DNA from: CAZWCX01 sp964632945
GTDB lineage: Bacteria > Planctomycetota > MHYJ01 > WSZJ01 > CAZWCX01
Assembly (NCBI GenBank): GCA_964632945.1
Contig: CAZWCX010000166.1
Coordinates: 1-13,461, forward strand
Reading direction: 5' to 3'
Length of the DNA stretch: 13,461 bases
This document shows positions 1-8,189 of the stretch, piece after piece. Under the pieces are notes generated by a model, which saw only the letters and a list, made by a program, of their open reading frames with translations, ran no database searches and was not told the DNA's origin. Every line of letters starts with the position of its first letter. The first letter of the stretch is position 1. A program made the position numbers and the translations under genes.

Positions 1-156
1 GGCGTTAGCGCCAGGAGGGATATCGGCATTTATTCGATTTTGGGATAGGCTCTTACCACGGGAACGCTCCAAGACGAACTCATTCAACACCTCATCAACC
101 ACGATGGCGACATCGACAGTGCGATTAATGCGCGATCTCAACTACACCGACGGAAC

Positions 157-831
157 TTGATACTGCCGAGCTACTCGTACTTCTTGCAGCCGACGACCCG
201 ACTTTGCGCAGGGGGGCTGTCTGTTGTGATCGCAATGGCGCGAGACAATCCGAATGACTATGTGATACCCCTCCAGCTCCGCAGTTCAGCCGTTGCGGGA
301 CATCGAGGATGTCTTGGGGTCCTTCCTCACGCCTACCATCAGCCCACTGTTGACGCCGCACAAGAATGCACTCCCTTCCTCACAGTCTACCGTGAGATCT
401 ACGAGGAACTCTTTGGTGGAGAAGAGCCTGAGCGGGGTTGTCGGCGGGTGCTGCCCGACTGGTACTTCGGCGCGTTCGAGCCGCTGGGGTGGTTTAGACA
501 GGAATCCAACAGTAAGTCATTCAGACTCGAGCTTGTACTACTTGGGTACGATTGCGTACTTGGCAACTATGACTTTGGATTCCTCATGATGGTGGACGAT
601 CCAGGCTATTGGCGGAGATTTAACCATCACATGATTACCAACTGGGAAGTTGGCGAGCTCACGCGACCTCTCCTTTCGACGCTAGATAAGGAGGGAATTG
701 CACTATTGCTTGACCGCAAGGATTGGAACCCTCCCGGACATGCGTGCTTCGCCCGCGCGCTGGAGAGACTTCAAGAGATCGGCGATAAGCGGCGCATCTC
801 CTATCCAACCATCACGACATTCGTTGCCTAA
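157..831 (+). CDS. Nudix-like domain protein, N-terminus uncertain
   Basis: A 224-aa product if read from TTG at 157. Residues 79-90 read REIYEELFGGEE, which resembles the REUXEEXGU helix of Nudix hydrolases. The upstream Gly and the exact Gx5Ex7 spacing are not kept, so pyrophosphohydrolase activity is doubtful. The segment before it (LPSYSYFLQPTTRLCAGG, 3-20) and the later conserved-looking PDWYF and GNYDF stretches recall a family I remember from actinomycete proteins annotated as regulators, where a Nudix-like domain follows another domain; that is recollection, not a search. The same frame stays open back to 49 and still looks coding (DELIQHLINHDGDIDSA), but contains no ATG, GTG or TTG between the TAG at 46-48 and 157. 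ATG at 235 is an alternative start that would cut into the conserved region. The gene may therefore be N-terminally truncated or frameshifted. Base composition is clearly lower in G+C than the right-hand block. It converges on the 949-2574 gene with 117 nt between them. Confidence 0.6.
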   Translation: MILPSYSYFLQPTTRLCAGGLSVVIAMARDNPNDYVIPLQLRSSAVAGHRGCLGVLPHAYHQPTVDAAQECTPFLTVYREIYEELFGGEEPERGCRRVLPDWYFGAFEPLGWFRQESNSKSFRLELVLLGYDCVLGNYDFGFLMMVDDPGYWRRFNHHMITNWEVGELTRPLLSTLDKEGIALLLDRKDWNPPGHACFARALERLQEIGDKRRISYPTITTFVA

Positions 832-948
832 CGTGGTCGGCGGACCGAGCCTATCCGCTGGACTTCCACTTCCGAACCCGTGGCTATGCCGCATCAATGC
901 CTCAACACATCAGGAGATCATGATGAGCCGCGGTGGATCGTCCAGTCA

Positions 949-2574
949 TCAATCTACGCCTCTACCATGGACCGCCGACTGCGACTTGAGACACCTCGCA
1001 AAAGGCAGCCTTGGGTATACATCGGAGAATAGGCGGTCTTGCGCCATGCAGGCTATGGCGAGCGGCAGTGCGGGCCCGAGGGGTGCCTCAAGGATGCGCG
1101 CGTGACGGGGAGGTGTCTCATGGTGCGGGAGGAGAACGTCGCCTGCGATCTCCGGGTACAGCGGATTCAAGAGGTCCTGCGCGCCTCTGCCAGTGACGGT
1201 CATCCCGATCGGGTCATCGGGGGCGCAAAGGCCACGAGGAACAGCTTCCACCGCACGAATATCGTTGTGGACGTCTGCATACAGATCGGGGAAAAAGACA
1301 TAGGCCAAGTCGCAGAGCGCTATCGCCAAGAGCGAATGCGTGCGGGGAGCTGCAGGGACGCATTCGAATCGTCCCCCCAGGAGCCGCGCCGTTTCTTCCT
1401 CGGGAAGGGAGTACGCCCCAGGGAGACCTTCTCCACCGGCTTCGTAATGATCGCAAAGCCAATGAGTCATGGCAATTACGAGGTTCTTCGCCGGGTCAAT
1501 ATGCCCTGTGGAAAGCAGGCCCAGAATCCCAATTGCGGCATGGGCGGCGAATCGATTTGATATGGGGTGTCTGGTGCCCGGTTGATGCTCGACCAAGGTG
1601 CGGAGCTGATCACCGTACTTCCGCGATTGGCTTTCAAGACCGGACGCACGCGAAGTCAAGCATGCAATTCCCAAGTACTCAAGCAACCGGGAGCAGCATA
1701 CCGGGTAGGCCAGAATAGTTCCAGGACCGCATTCCGACCAAGCAAGCAGCGCTCGCGAATCATCCAGATGGGCGAGTGCATCCGCCATGCCAGCTTCGCC
1801 TGTAGCGAGATACTCGGCGCAGGCACTCTCCGCAATGACGGTGCGCTCCTTGGGGCTCAGGGATTCGCACCACGCTCCAACTGACGCGATACGAATCCCA
1901 TTCAGCGCAATGGACATCGCGTGGAGTGGACTTCCCTTGTTCACGAGAAATTGCGCACACACGGCGTTTTGTACCAAAGCGATGGACAATGACCTTTGAT
2001 CGCAGCCTTTCGGAGGCAGGAGTTCTCGAGACCACCGTTCCAGATCTCGATGGTTCGGTGTTGTCCCGACTAGTTTCCCGAGGAGGGGAACAATGTTCGG
2101 CGAGAGACTCGGGCCAAACCGCATCGGATCCGACTGTGAGATGAACTCAATTAGGTCGTCCCGGTCCCAAACGACGAACTCGCCCTCGTCTCGCGACCTA
2201 ACGCGCTCGGCAAGAGCTGTCGCCGATACGATGGCCTTCCCCTTGAGCCTGCCCGTCGTGAGAAGGACGTGCCGCCGAGGGAGAGTGGCGTCGTAGCTAG
2301 GATGGGCAAGCCGACGGTCCATCAGCTCGTCCAATTGACCGCGAATTGCGTTGAACACGCGCCCGTTGATGTCTCCCGCCTTGCACTGAATCCCGTATTG
2401 ATGCACTTCGGAAGACACCTGCACCTTCGCGATGAAGTCCTTCCCGAACTCGCACGGACCGTGTGTGTAATGGATGTCCATGAATCCGCGCGACCGCAGA
2501 ATTGCCCTGAAGGGTTCGTCGAAGTCTCGTTCGATGAGCCTATCGAGCCAACCTTCGAGTACGTGTACCAGCAC
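949..2574 (-). CDS. Mrr-like restriction endonuclease domain protein with long C-terminal region
   Basis: A 541-aa protein read from GTG at 2574. Residues about 20-150 look like a restriction-endonuclease fold. GFMDIHYTHGPCEFGKDF (30-47) places Asp46 where Mrr-type enzymes carry the catalytic Asp, and GIQCK (61-65) supplies the Q-x-K half of the PD-(D/E)XK site. VVWDRDDLIEFI (134-145) closes the domain in the way I know from nuclease domains of other defence proteins. Residues about 175-541 are unrecognised, mostly helical-looking and Cys-rich in places (Cys293, Cys294, Cys305). They could be a sensor, partner-binding or DNA-binding region. No NTPase motif is visible. A longer ATG frame opens at 2631, but GTG 2574 has GGAGG six bases upstream and overlaps the preceding gene by only 35 nt, implying coupled translation. 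Likely a DNA-cleaving effector for the adjacent methyltransferase/helicase locus; that role is inference from context. Confidence 0.75.
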   Translation of the reverse strand: MLVHVLEGWLDRLIERDFDEPFRAILRSRGFMDIHYTHGPCEFGKDFIAKVQVSSEVHQYGIQCKAGDINGRVFNAIRGQLDELMDRRLAHPSYDATLPRRHVLLTTGRLKGKAIVSATALAERVRSRDEGEFVVWDRDDLIEFISQSDPMRFGPSLSPNIVPLLGKLVGTTPNHRDLERWSRELLPPKGCDQRSLSIALVQNAVCAQFLVNKGSPLHAMSIALNGIRIASVGAWCESLSPKERTVIAESACAEYLATGEAGMADALAHLDDSRALLAWSECGPGTILAYPVCCSRLLEYLGIACLTSRASGLESQSRKYGDQLRTLVEHQPGTRHPISNRFAAHAAIGILGLLSTGHIDPAKNLVIAMTHWLCDHYEAGGEGLPGAYSLPEEETARLLGGRFECVPAAPRTHSLLAIALCDLAYVFFPDLYADVHNDIRAVEAVPRGLCAPDDPIGMTVTGRGAQDLLNPLYPEIAGDVLLPHHETPPRHARILEAPLGPALPLAIACMAQDRLFSDVYPRLPFARCLKSQSAVHGRGVD

Positions 2575-3187
2575 GCTGTGCCTCCGCCTTGTCCTTGAGC
2601 AGTCTTGCGAATCGAGAGCGCTGTTGCTCATTCATGGGGGGGAGCGCGAGTAGCATTTGTGCGTCCGCGGGGGAGCAATGCAACTCAAGCCCCTTTGGGT
2701 TCCCGAATTCGTCGACCTCGAACGGGATCTTCTCCAGCACGTCCATAAAGGAATCGTGAGTGAGTGGGCGCCCCTTCGATCCGAAACTGGTCCCAGCCTC
2801 CTGGCAGGTCTTCGTCAGGAAAGCATAGAATCGCTCCTTCACCGCATTACCGATCTGATCCGCCATCTCCCACAGTTGAACGGCTAGTGCAGCTTCGTTG
2901 AGTTCGAGGAGGTCCACGTTTCTTAGGATCATTGTGGATTCAGCGCCGAAATCTCCCGTTGATGCGCCTTGGGACGTTGCCGGAGATGCAGGTTGCTCCG
3001 CGATCGCATCGACTTGTTCTGTCCCCATACGTCCAAGGAAAGGGTGCTGTGCCACCAGTAGAGCATTCCCCACCGTGGCTATGAACTTCTTCACGGCATC
3101 GTCGTATTCGGGCGCAGGACGCATCCGGAGCTGTCTCGTGTTCCTGCCAGTCGTTTCGTATCCGTACGGTTCGGCGGGATCGTCCAT
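2540..3187 (-). CDS. Hypothetical protein, translationally coupled to the nuclease gene
   Basis: A 215-aa protein with ATG at 3187 that I do not recognise. It begins with an acidic, polar stretch, then a helical segment (AVKKFIATVGNALLV, 31-45). A low-complexity Ala/Ser/Gly/Gln linker (about 62-84) leads to a second helical region (about 90-130). The C-terminus is strongly basic (KDKAEAQRAGTRTRRLAR, 198-215), which could contact nucleic acid. There is no signal peptide, membrane segment or catalytic motif I can name. ATG 3187 has only a weak GAGGTGAA upstream at rather long spacing, and Met22 is an alternative start. Its last 35 nt overlap the nuclease gene, so the two are almost certainly co-expressed. 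It may be a partner, specificity factor or inhibitor of the nuclease, but nothing in the sequence proves this. G+C content is low like the nuclease gene, unlike the helicase and methyltransferase genes. Confidence 0.7.
   Translation of the reverse strand: MDDPAEPYGYETTGRNTRQLRMRPAPEYDDAVKKFIATVGNALLVAQHPFLGRMGTEQVDAIAEQPASPATSQGASTGDFGAESTMILRNVDLLELNEAALAVQLWEMADQIGNAVKERFYAFLTKTCQEAGTSFGSKGRPLTHDSFMDVLEKIPFEVDEFGNPKGLELHCSPADAQMLLALPPMNEQQRSRFARLLKDKAEAQRAGTRTRRLAR
2581..2585 (-). promoter_or_regulatory. Ribosome binding site fixing the nuclease gene start at GTG 2574
   Basis: On the minus strand GGAGG lies six bases before GTG at 2574, near-ideal spacing. It is inside the coding sequence of the preceding gene (stop at 2540-2542). 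This favours GTG 2574 over the in-frame ATG at 2631, which would overlap the neighbour by 92 nt. Confidence 0.7.
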
Positions 3188-3410
3188 GATGGGAACAATT
3201 CACCTCGCAGAAGCCAGTGGTTGCCTCTCGGTGGGAGGGCATGGCCAGTATGACGAAACTTTCACGCCCTTAGCGGCGCATGTGACGATTTTCGACCATG
3301 CACACATTGCCACATTGCTGCTGGCGTTCCAGTGCGTGGCACGAGCGCTCGGATTGTATGCCAGCCCCGTTTTGCAGCTCCGGCGCATCACTCCCTATCT
3401 CGAGGCGTGT
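3188..3410. other. Gap between the methyltransferase gene and the nuclease pair
   Basis: 223 nt without a convincing gene. On the minus strand a TACAAT box (3353-3358) could be a -10 element for the 3187 gene, but no matching -35 hexamer sits 16-18 nt upstream. I see no hairpin followed by a T-run, so a terminator for the methyltransferase gene is not evident and read-through into the nuclease pair is possible. A 63-codon minus-strand frame (3200-3391) lies here with no ribosome binding site and no recognisable product. Confidence 0.3.
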
Positions 3411-6400
3411 TCAGCGAGCACCATGTGTAGCGAGCTTTGTCCCGAGCTGTTCCGAAGCCGCCCGGCGACCATTGAGCTCCAGCAGGCGCCCCAGCACTTC
3501 GTCGCGGACGTCGTCCGGCCAGCGGAGGCGCCCGGGCCGCGTGCGGCCGCGGGGACGATCGTCGTTGTCGTCGTCGCCGGGTTTGTCTTCGTCATAGTCG
3601 AGGAGGAACTCGCAGGTTGTGCAGAGGTCGCTCCAGCCATAGGCGTTCAGGACGGCGCGGTCCATGGCCAGGTGTAGGTCGCGTAGGCGGACGATCTCCG
3701 CGTTCGATTCATCCGCATCGTGGAAGCGGTTGTAGGTCTTGGTGAGTCCCTCGTCATTGCGCGCCATGAGCGCTGCCCGGAACTCGTAATAGCCTTTGCC
3801 TGCCGCTTCCAGGGCAGGGTCATTCTCGCAATTCTCCGGAAACGGGAACGTCTCGAAGCAGTCGGAGGGGGTGTAGCGGAGACGGTCCTCGAGCGATGAG
3901 GCGAAGAACCGCGCCCAGATCTCGTGGGGGCGGGATTGGAGGGCGCAGAAGGCGGCGTAGGCGGGGAGGGGGAAAACGTTGGCCGTGTGAGCGTAGATCA
4001 TGTCCGATGGCACAAACGCAAACTGTAGGTGAGCGCTGACCTGCGAGTTGATCAAGAGACGCGGTAGTCCCGAGATTGCCGCCAATAGCGCCGGCGTTGT
4101 CTCTGCAAACCGCCACCAGTATTTCTTCCGCACGTCGCGCTTGTCCTGCATCCGCTGCGGCTTCACCCTCTCCTCCACAATCCGCATCAAATCCGGCCAC
4201 CCCGCCCGCGCCTCCGCCTCGCTCATGTCGCCGAAGTTGATGACGTACCGATGATGCGCGTGCGTCGGGCTCGTATTCACCTCCTCCCCGCCGATGTATG
4301 GGAAGATCCGTTCCGCGTTGCGCTTGTCCTTCGCGATCAGCCGGTGCATCTCGGCCAGCGGCGTCGCCACCCCGTTCTTGTCCGTGTCGTCGAACGTAAA
4401 CCCCATGCCCAACACATAGCTGCCGACAAAGCTCTTCCCCGCGTTCGCCGCCAATCGCGCCGGGTCGTCGTCGCCGCCCGCGTGGAAGAGAAACGCCGAG
4501 ATTCGCTCCACCTCCCGGTCGTCCAGCCGCGGACGCCCGGGAAAGTCCCCCTTGATCACGTGCACCACGCTCACCACCACCGCCGCCAGGCCGGGCCACT
4601 TCAGCCGCCGGCGCGCGGCGTAGATTCGCCCGCCGTGCCGGCAGATCCAGCGCAGCCCCGTCGCGCGCGTGTCCCCCTGCCGGATCGTCTTCGTCGCGAG
4701 CAGGCCGAACGCCCCGCCCGGCCGGAGCAGGTCGAACGCGCGCCGGAAGAAGTGCGCCACCAGGTCCGAGTTGCCGTGGCTTTCCTCATGGAGCGTCTGG
4801 AGCCACTCCGGATAGCCTGCCACGTTCGCCGCCGCCACCGTATTCTTGTACGCAAACGGCGGATTGCCCACCATCGCATGGAACCCGCCCCGCCCGTCGC
4901 CCCCCGCCGCGCCCTTCCCGCCCGCACCGCCGCCTTCCCCGCCCCCGCGCGCGAACACCTCCGGGAACTCCACCTCCCAGTGGAACACCGGCACCCCCTT
5001 CTCCCCACCCGGGCCCCGCCGCAGCCCGGCGACCGCCGCCTCCAGCTCGGCCCGCGCCTTCCGCCCCGCCGCCGCCGCACCGTCCGCCAACGCCGCGGTC
5101 AGCCCCGCGGAGTACTCCACGCGCAGGCGCTCGCGCTCGCGGTCTTTGTCGCCGCCGAACCAGGCCGCGACCACCAGGTCGCCCACCAGCCGGACGTCGG
5201 CGAGCGCGGCGTCGGCTTCCGCCAGGAGCCGCTCCTTCGCCGCGGTGTCGTCGGAGTCCGCCAGCGCCAGGATCCCCCGCCGCGCCGCCGCGGCGGCGGC
5301 GATCCGCGCCTCGATCCGGCCCGCGGAGAACGGCAACGTCTCCCCCGCCTTCCAGTGGAACGCGGCGATCTGCGCCCGCGTCAGCCCCACCAGGCTGTCG
5401 CCGTGGCGCAAGGCGTGGTCGAGAAACGTGAACGGATGGTCGCGCGCGAGCGTCGCCAGCCAGAGCGACAGCTTGGCCAGCTCGACCGCGAACGGGTTCT
5501 TGTCCACCCCGTAGAGACACTGCTGCGCCACCAGCCGGCGCGCGTGCAGCACCGGGTCCTCGTCCGCCGGGATGCGCGGCATGCCGCCGTGCGCCGCCCA
5601 GGCGGCTTCGAGCTTCTCCCCCAGCACGCGGCAGGCCTCGACCAGGAACGCCCCCGAGCCCATCGCCGGGTCGCACAGCTTCAGCCCCAGGATCTGCTCC
5701 GGCGCCGGCCGCGGGCCGAGCGCCTCCAGGACCGGCCGCAGCGTGGTCGCCACGATCGGCTCGGTGAGCGAGCGCGGCGTGTAGTGCGAGCCGGACCGGC
5801 GCCGCTCGTCGGTGGGGGTCAGGTAGATCGCCCCGCGCGGGATCGGCCGCGGCGTGCGCGGCGAGACCCGCTTCCCCAGCGCGGCGAGCAGGTCGTCCAC
5901 GGTGCGCGCCGACGCCAGCGCCTTCGCCGCCGCTCCCTCCAGCGCGCAGGCGGTCGCCTCCTTCAGCGCCTTCGCGCGCTCCGACCCCGCCCGCGCCAGC
6001 AGCGCTTCCAGGTCGATGACCACGTGGTCCGGCTTGACCGCGATCGACACCCCCGCAGCCGCGTGGAGGGCGAACCCCATCATTTCCTCATAGACCGAGC
6101 CGAGCTGCTCGACGTCGAGCGCCCGGTACGAAAGCCGCTCGCCGTCGAGCACCAGCAGGCGCTCGAGCACGCGGGCGACGGCGCCGTCCGAGACGCGCGG
6201 GGGCGCGAGCCGCTCCCCCGCGACGCGGCGGGCGCCGCGCGGGCGGCCTTCCAGGAAGGGAAAGGCGTCGGGATCGAACAGCCGCCCGCGGCGCTCGGGC
6301 AGGCGCAGCGACCCGTGCCCGCCCCCGTCGTGCACCAGCCGGAAGAGCGCGAGAAGCTGCGCCCAGGCGCCGAAGCGCTGGTCCATCGCGTCCGGCCAGC

Positions 6401-7430
6401 GCGCCTGGTCCTCGCGCAGTCTGCGGAACAGCCCGGTGACGGCGTAGTTCGCGGCGTAGACTTCGCCCGCGGGCATCAGCCCGCGGTCTTCGGCATAGAG
6501 GAGGAAGACCAGCCGCAGGAGCACGGTGAGGAGGCCGCCGTAGACCTCGTCGGGGGCGGCGGCGAGGACGTCGCTCAGGAGCGCGCCGCGGCGCGCCTCG
6601 TCGGCCGCCTGAAAGCCGCGCACCAGCTCCCAGAGCGCCTCGTGGACCTGCTCGGCGAGGGCGGTGGAGACCTCGTTCTGGTACTTGCGGCTCTCGCGCA
6701 GGAGCGCGGGCAGACGCAGGGCGGGCGGGCCCTGGAAGAGGCGCTCCGCATGCAGCAGCATGCGCAGCGCCGCGACGATCGACCGACCCGCGGGCTCGAC
6801 CATGGCCGCGAGCGGGAACGTCAGGTGCCCGGACGACTCGCCGCGCGGGGCGGTGACCAGGCGGAGGTGGGTGCCGGATACGAGAAGGGCGAGGGGGCAG
6901 GAAAGGAGGTCGGCGCGCTCGCGCAGGAGGCGTTCGACGCGCGCCTGGGGCGACGCGTGCCAGCCGTCGGCGGGCGCGGACGCGGGGGCGTCGAAGTCGG
7001 CGCCGGGGGGAAGGACCTGGACCAGGAGAAGCCAGGCGCCGGATCGGTCGGGATCGGGGACGGCGTAGGTGGGGGAAAGGACGTCGTCGTACTCGGGGAC
7101 GGCGGCGTCGAGGGACTTGGGAAGGTCGGGACCGCCGGGGGCGCCGGCGAGGTCGGCGGCTTCCCAACCGAGGAAGCGACGGGTGAACTCGGGGAAATCG
7201 TCGAGGACGGGGACCTCGTCGGCGTCGTCGTCGGGGTCGGCGCCGGGCGCGGGGGGCAACCGTTGCCGGCGGACGCAGTCGAGGAGGGCCTGCTGGTCGG
7301 CGGCGGCGGTGCCGAGGTCGGGGAGGACCTGGGCGCGCGCGAGGGCGAACGGCGAGACGACGAGGCCGACCGGCTGGAGCCAGCCGAGCCACTCCTGGTG
7401 GGCGCGGAGTTCGGGGGGAGGGGCGGGCAT
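3411..7430 (-). CDS. drmMI: Eco57I-type N6-adenine DNA methyltransferase, DrmMI-like
   Basis: A 1339-aa gamma-class adenine methyltransferase. Residues 1-350 hold the N-terminal region common in these large enzymes (APRGESSGHLTF near 194-205); no PD-(D/E)XK nuclease triad is obvious there, unlike true type IIG enzymes. A helical region with LDVEQLGSVYEEMMGF (438-453) leads to RRRSGSHYTPRSL (543-555). Then come the S-adenosylmethionine motif DPAMGSGAFL (587-596), YGVDKNPFAVELAKLSLWL (640-658), HGDSLVG (676-682) and the catalytic NPPF (856-859). An Ala/charged helical insert (about 700-805) and a Gly-rich loop (about 829-849) lie just before NPPF. Residues about 960-1250 should include target recognition. 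The acidic C-terminal tail is followed by a basic patch. A TTG at 7496 would add 22 residues, but ATG 7430 has GGGAG eight bases upstream. It follows the PIN gene by 114 nt. Expected to methylate host DNA as the self-mark. The symbol is tentative: it rests on length and on pairing with a DrmD-type helicase. Confidence 0.85.
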   Translation of the reverse strand: MPAPPPELRAHQEWLGWLQPVGLVVSPFALARAQVLPDLGTAAADQQALLDCVRRQRLPPAPGADPDDDADEVPVLDDFPEFTRRFLGWEAADLAGAPGGPDLPKSLDAAVPEYDDVLSPTYAVPDPDRSGAWLLLVQVLPPGADFDAPASAPADGWHASPQARVERLLRERADLLSCPLALLVSGTHLRLVTAPRGESSGHLTFPLAAMVEPAGRSIVAALRMLLHAERLFQGPPALRLPALLRESRKYQNEVSTALAEQVHEALWELVRGFQAADEARRGALLSDVLAAAPDEVYGGLLTVLLRLVFLLYAEDRGLMPAGEVYAANYAVTGLFRRLREDQARWPDAMDQRFGAWAQLLALFRLVHDGGGHGSLRLPERRGRLFDPDAFPFLEGRPRGARRVAGERLAPPRVSDGAVARVLERLLVLDGERLSYRALDVEQLGSVYEEMMGFALHAAAGVSIAVKPDHVVIDLEALLARAGSERAKALKEATACALEGAAAKALASARTVDDLLAALGKRVSPRTPRPIPRGAIYLTPTDERRRSGSHYTPRSLTEPIVATTLRPVLEALGPRPAPEQILGLKLCDPAMGSGAFLVEACRVLGEKLEAAWAAHGGMPRIPADEDPVLHARRLVAQQCLYGVDKNPFAVELAKLSLWLATLARDHPFTFLDHALRHGDSLVGLTRAQIAAFHWKAGETLPFSAGRIEARIAAAAAARRGILALADSDDTAAKERLLAEADAALADVRLVGDLVVAAWFGGDKDRERERLRVEYSAGLTAALADGAAAAGRKARAELEAAVAGLRRGPGGEKGVPVFHWEVEFPEVFARGGGEGGGAGGKGAAGGDGRGGFHAMVGNPPFAYKNTVAAANVAGYPEWLQTLHEESHGNSDLVAHFFRRAFDLLRPGGAFGLLATKTIRQGDTRATGLRWICRHGGRIYAARRRLKWPGLAAVVVSVVHVIKGDFPGRPRLDDREVERISAFLFHAGGDDDPARLAANAGKSFVGSYVLGMGFTFDDTDKNGVATPLAEMHRLIAKDKRNAERIFPYIGGEEVNTSPTHAHHRYVINFGDMSEAEARAGWPDLMRIVEERVKPQRMQDKRDVRKKYWWRFAETTPALLAAISGLPRLLINSQVSAHLQFAFVPSDMIYAHTANVFPLPAYAAFCALQSRPHEIWARFFASSLEDRLRYTPSDCFETFPFPENCENDPALEAAGKGYYEFRAALMARNDEGLTKTYNRFHDADESNAEIVRLRDLHLAMDRAVLNAYGWSDLCTTCEFLLDYDEDKPGDDDNDDRPRGRTRPGRLRWPDDVRDEVLGRLLELNGRRAASEQLGTKLATHGAR

Positions 7431-7438
7431 CGCGGGCG

Positions 7439-7443
7439 CTCCC
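7439..7443 (-). promoter_or_regulatory. Ribosome binding site deciding the methyltransferase start
   Basis: GGGAG on the minus strand, eight bases before ATG 7430. It favours this ATG over the in-frame TTG at 7496, which has no comparable site. Confidence 0.5.
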
Positions 7444-7544
7444 GCGCGTTCGGGGTACGGACCGGGGCAGTGCCGACGAAGAGGAGTATAGCGCAAGCGA
7501 CCGACGGTGCAAGGATCGGGACGAAGGGAACCCGGCGCGTTCCG

Positions 7545-8177
7545 TCAGCCCGCGAACAGGAATCCGTCCCCGACCTGGGAGCGAAGCTCCGCGAGGTACG
7601 AATCGAGTCCGGCCCTCGCCTGGCCCGGACTTTGGCGCGCGCCCGGCGAGAAGACGATCCCAAGAGTTTCATTCATCGCAAGCACCGGGTCCAGGTGCCG
7701 GCAGATCGGGTCGAGGCCCAAGTCCTCGAGCATGGACCGTACGATCCACTCGAGGCAAACCACTCGCCCCGCCACGGCGGCCCGGATCTCCGACAGGCGC
7801 GCATCCGTGGCCACGGCCTTCATCGCCCGCTTGTCCCCGGACACCAGCGCGAACGCCGGGCGCCCCGACAAGAGTGCGTAGAGCAACGCTTCTCCGTCGT
7901 CGATGGCGTCGACCTCGAGGAGGGACTGATGGATTTCCACGGCCGGCTGCTCACGAACGGGAGGGATCCGCCGGCATGCGAGGAGGGCTTTTTCCAACGG
8001 CCCGGCCGGCCACCTCGCTCGCAGCTTGCGGCCGCGCGTGATCTGCGCCTCCAGCGCCGGGAGGCGCCGGGCCGCTTCCGGCGCGAGTCCGAGAGCGGCT
8101 ACCGCGCGGTCAAGAAGTCCGGCGCCGGCAAGCAACAGGAACGCATCGCTGTCGATCAGCACCCCCGTGAACGACAT
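7545..8177 (-). CDS. PIN-like domain ribonuclease
   Basis: A 210-aa protein. The opening LIDSDAF (7-13) has the strand-plus-Asp pattern of PIN domains (Asp9, Asp11). DDGEALLYAL (93-102) supplies a mid-domain acidic residue (Glu96), and ALVSGDKRAMKAV (110-122) supplies the later Asp115. These spaced acidic residues are what PIN nucleases use to bind Mg2+ and cut RNA. The C-terminal 60 residues lie beyond the usual 130-150-aa domain and are unrecognised. ATG 8177 is preceded by an AAGGGA-type site, and the upstream peptidase gene stops only 12 nt before, so translation is probably coupled. PIN proteins are best known as toxins of toxin-antitoxin pairs. No classic small antitoxin is present here; the neighbouring IrrE-like peptidase may be the control partner, which is inference. 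It could also be an inactive PIN fold. Confidence 0.7.
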   Translation of the reverse strand: MSFTGVLIDSDAFLLLAGAGLLDRAVAALGLAPEAARRLPALEAQITRGRKLRARWPAGPLEKALLACRRIPPVREQPAVEIHQSLLEVDAIDDGEALLYALLSGRPAFALVSGDKRAMKAVATDARLSEIRAAVAGRVVCLEWIVRSMLEDLGLDPICRHLDPVLAMNETLGIVFSPGARQSPGQARAGLDSYLAELRSQVGDGFLFAG

Positions 8178-8189
8178 CGACGCGTCCCT

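Noticed and set aside
2..160. C-terminal end of an upstream gene overlapping TTG 157 by four bases (TTGA)
   Set aside because: The coupling-style overlap is suggestive, but the translated peptide is Ser/Thr-rich and unrecognisable, and the competing frame from 49 looks more like protein.
823..948. attC-like integron site at the GCCTAAC around the stop of the Nudix-like gene
   Set aside because: GCCTAAC fits one core site, but no matching GTTRRRY partner or long imperfect stem follows within about 130 nt.
3200..3391. Small 63-codon minus-strand gene in the gap
   Set aside because: No ribosome binding site, no recognisable family, and Cys/Trp/Ser-rich composition unlike its neighbours.
6088..7512. 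Minus-strand 474-codon frame overlapping the methyltransferase
   Set aside because: An out-of-frame shadow, almost wholly Arg/Pro/Ala; the methyltransferase frame has conserved motifs throughout.
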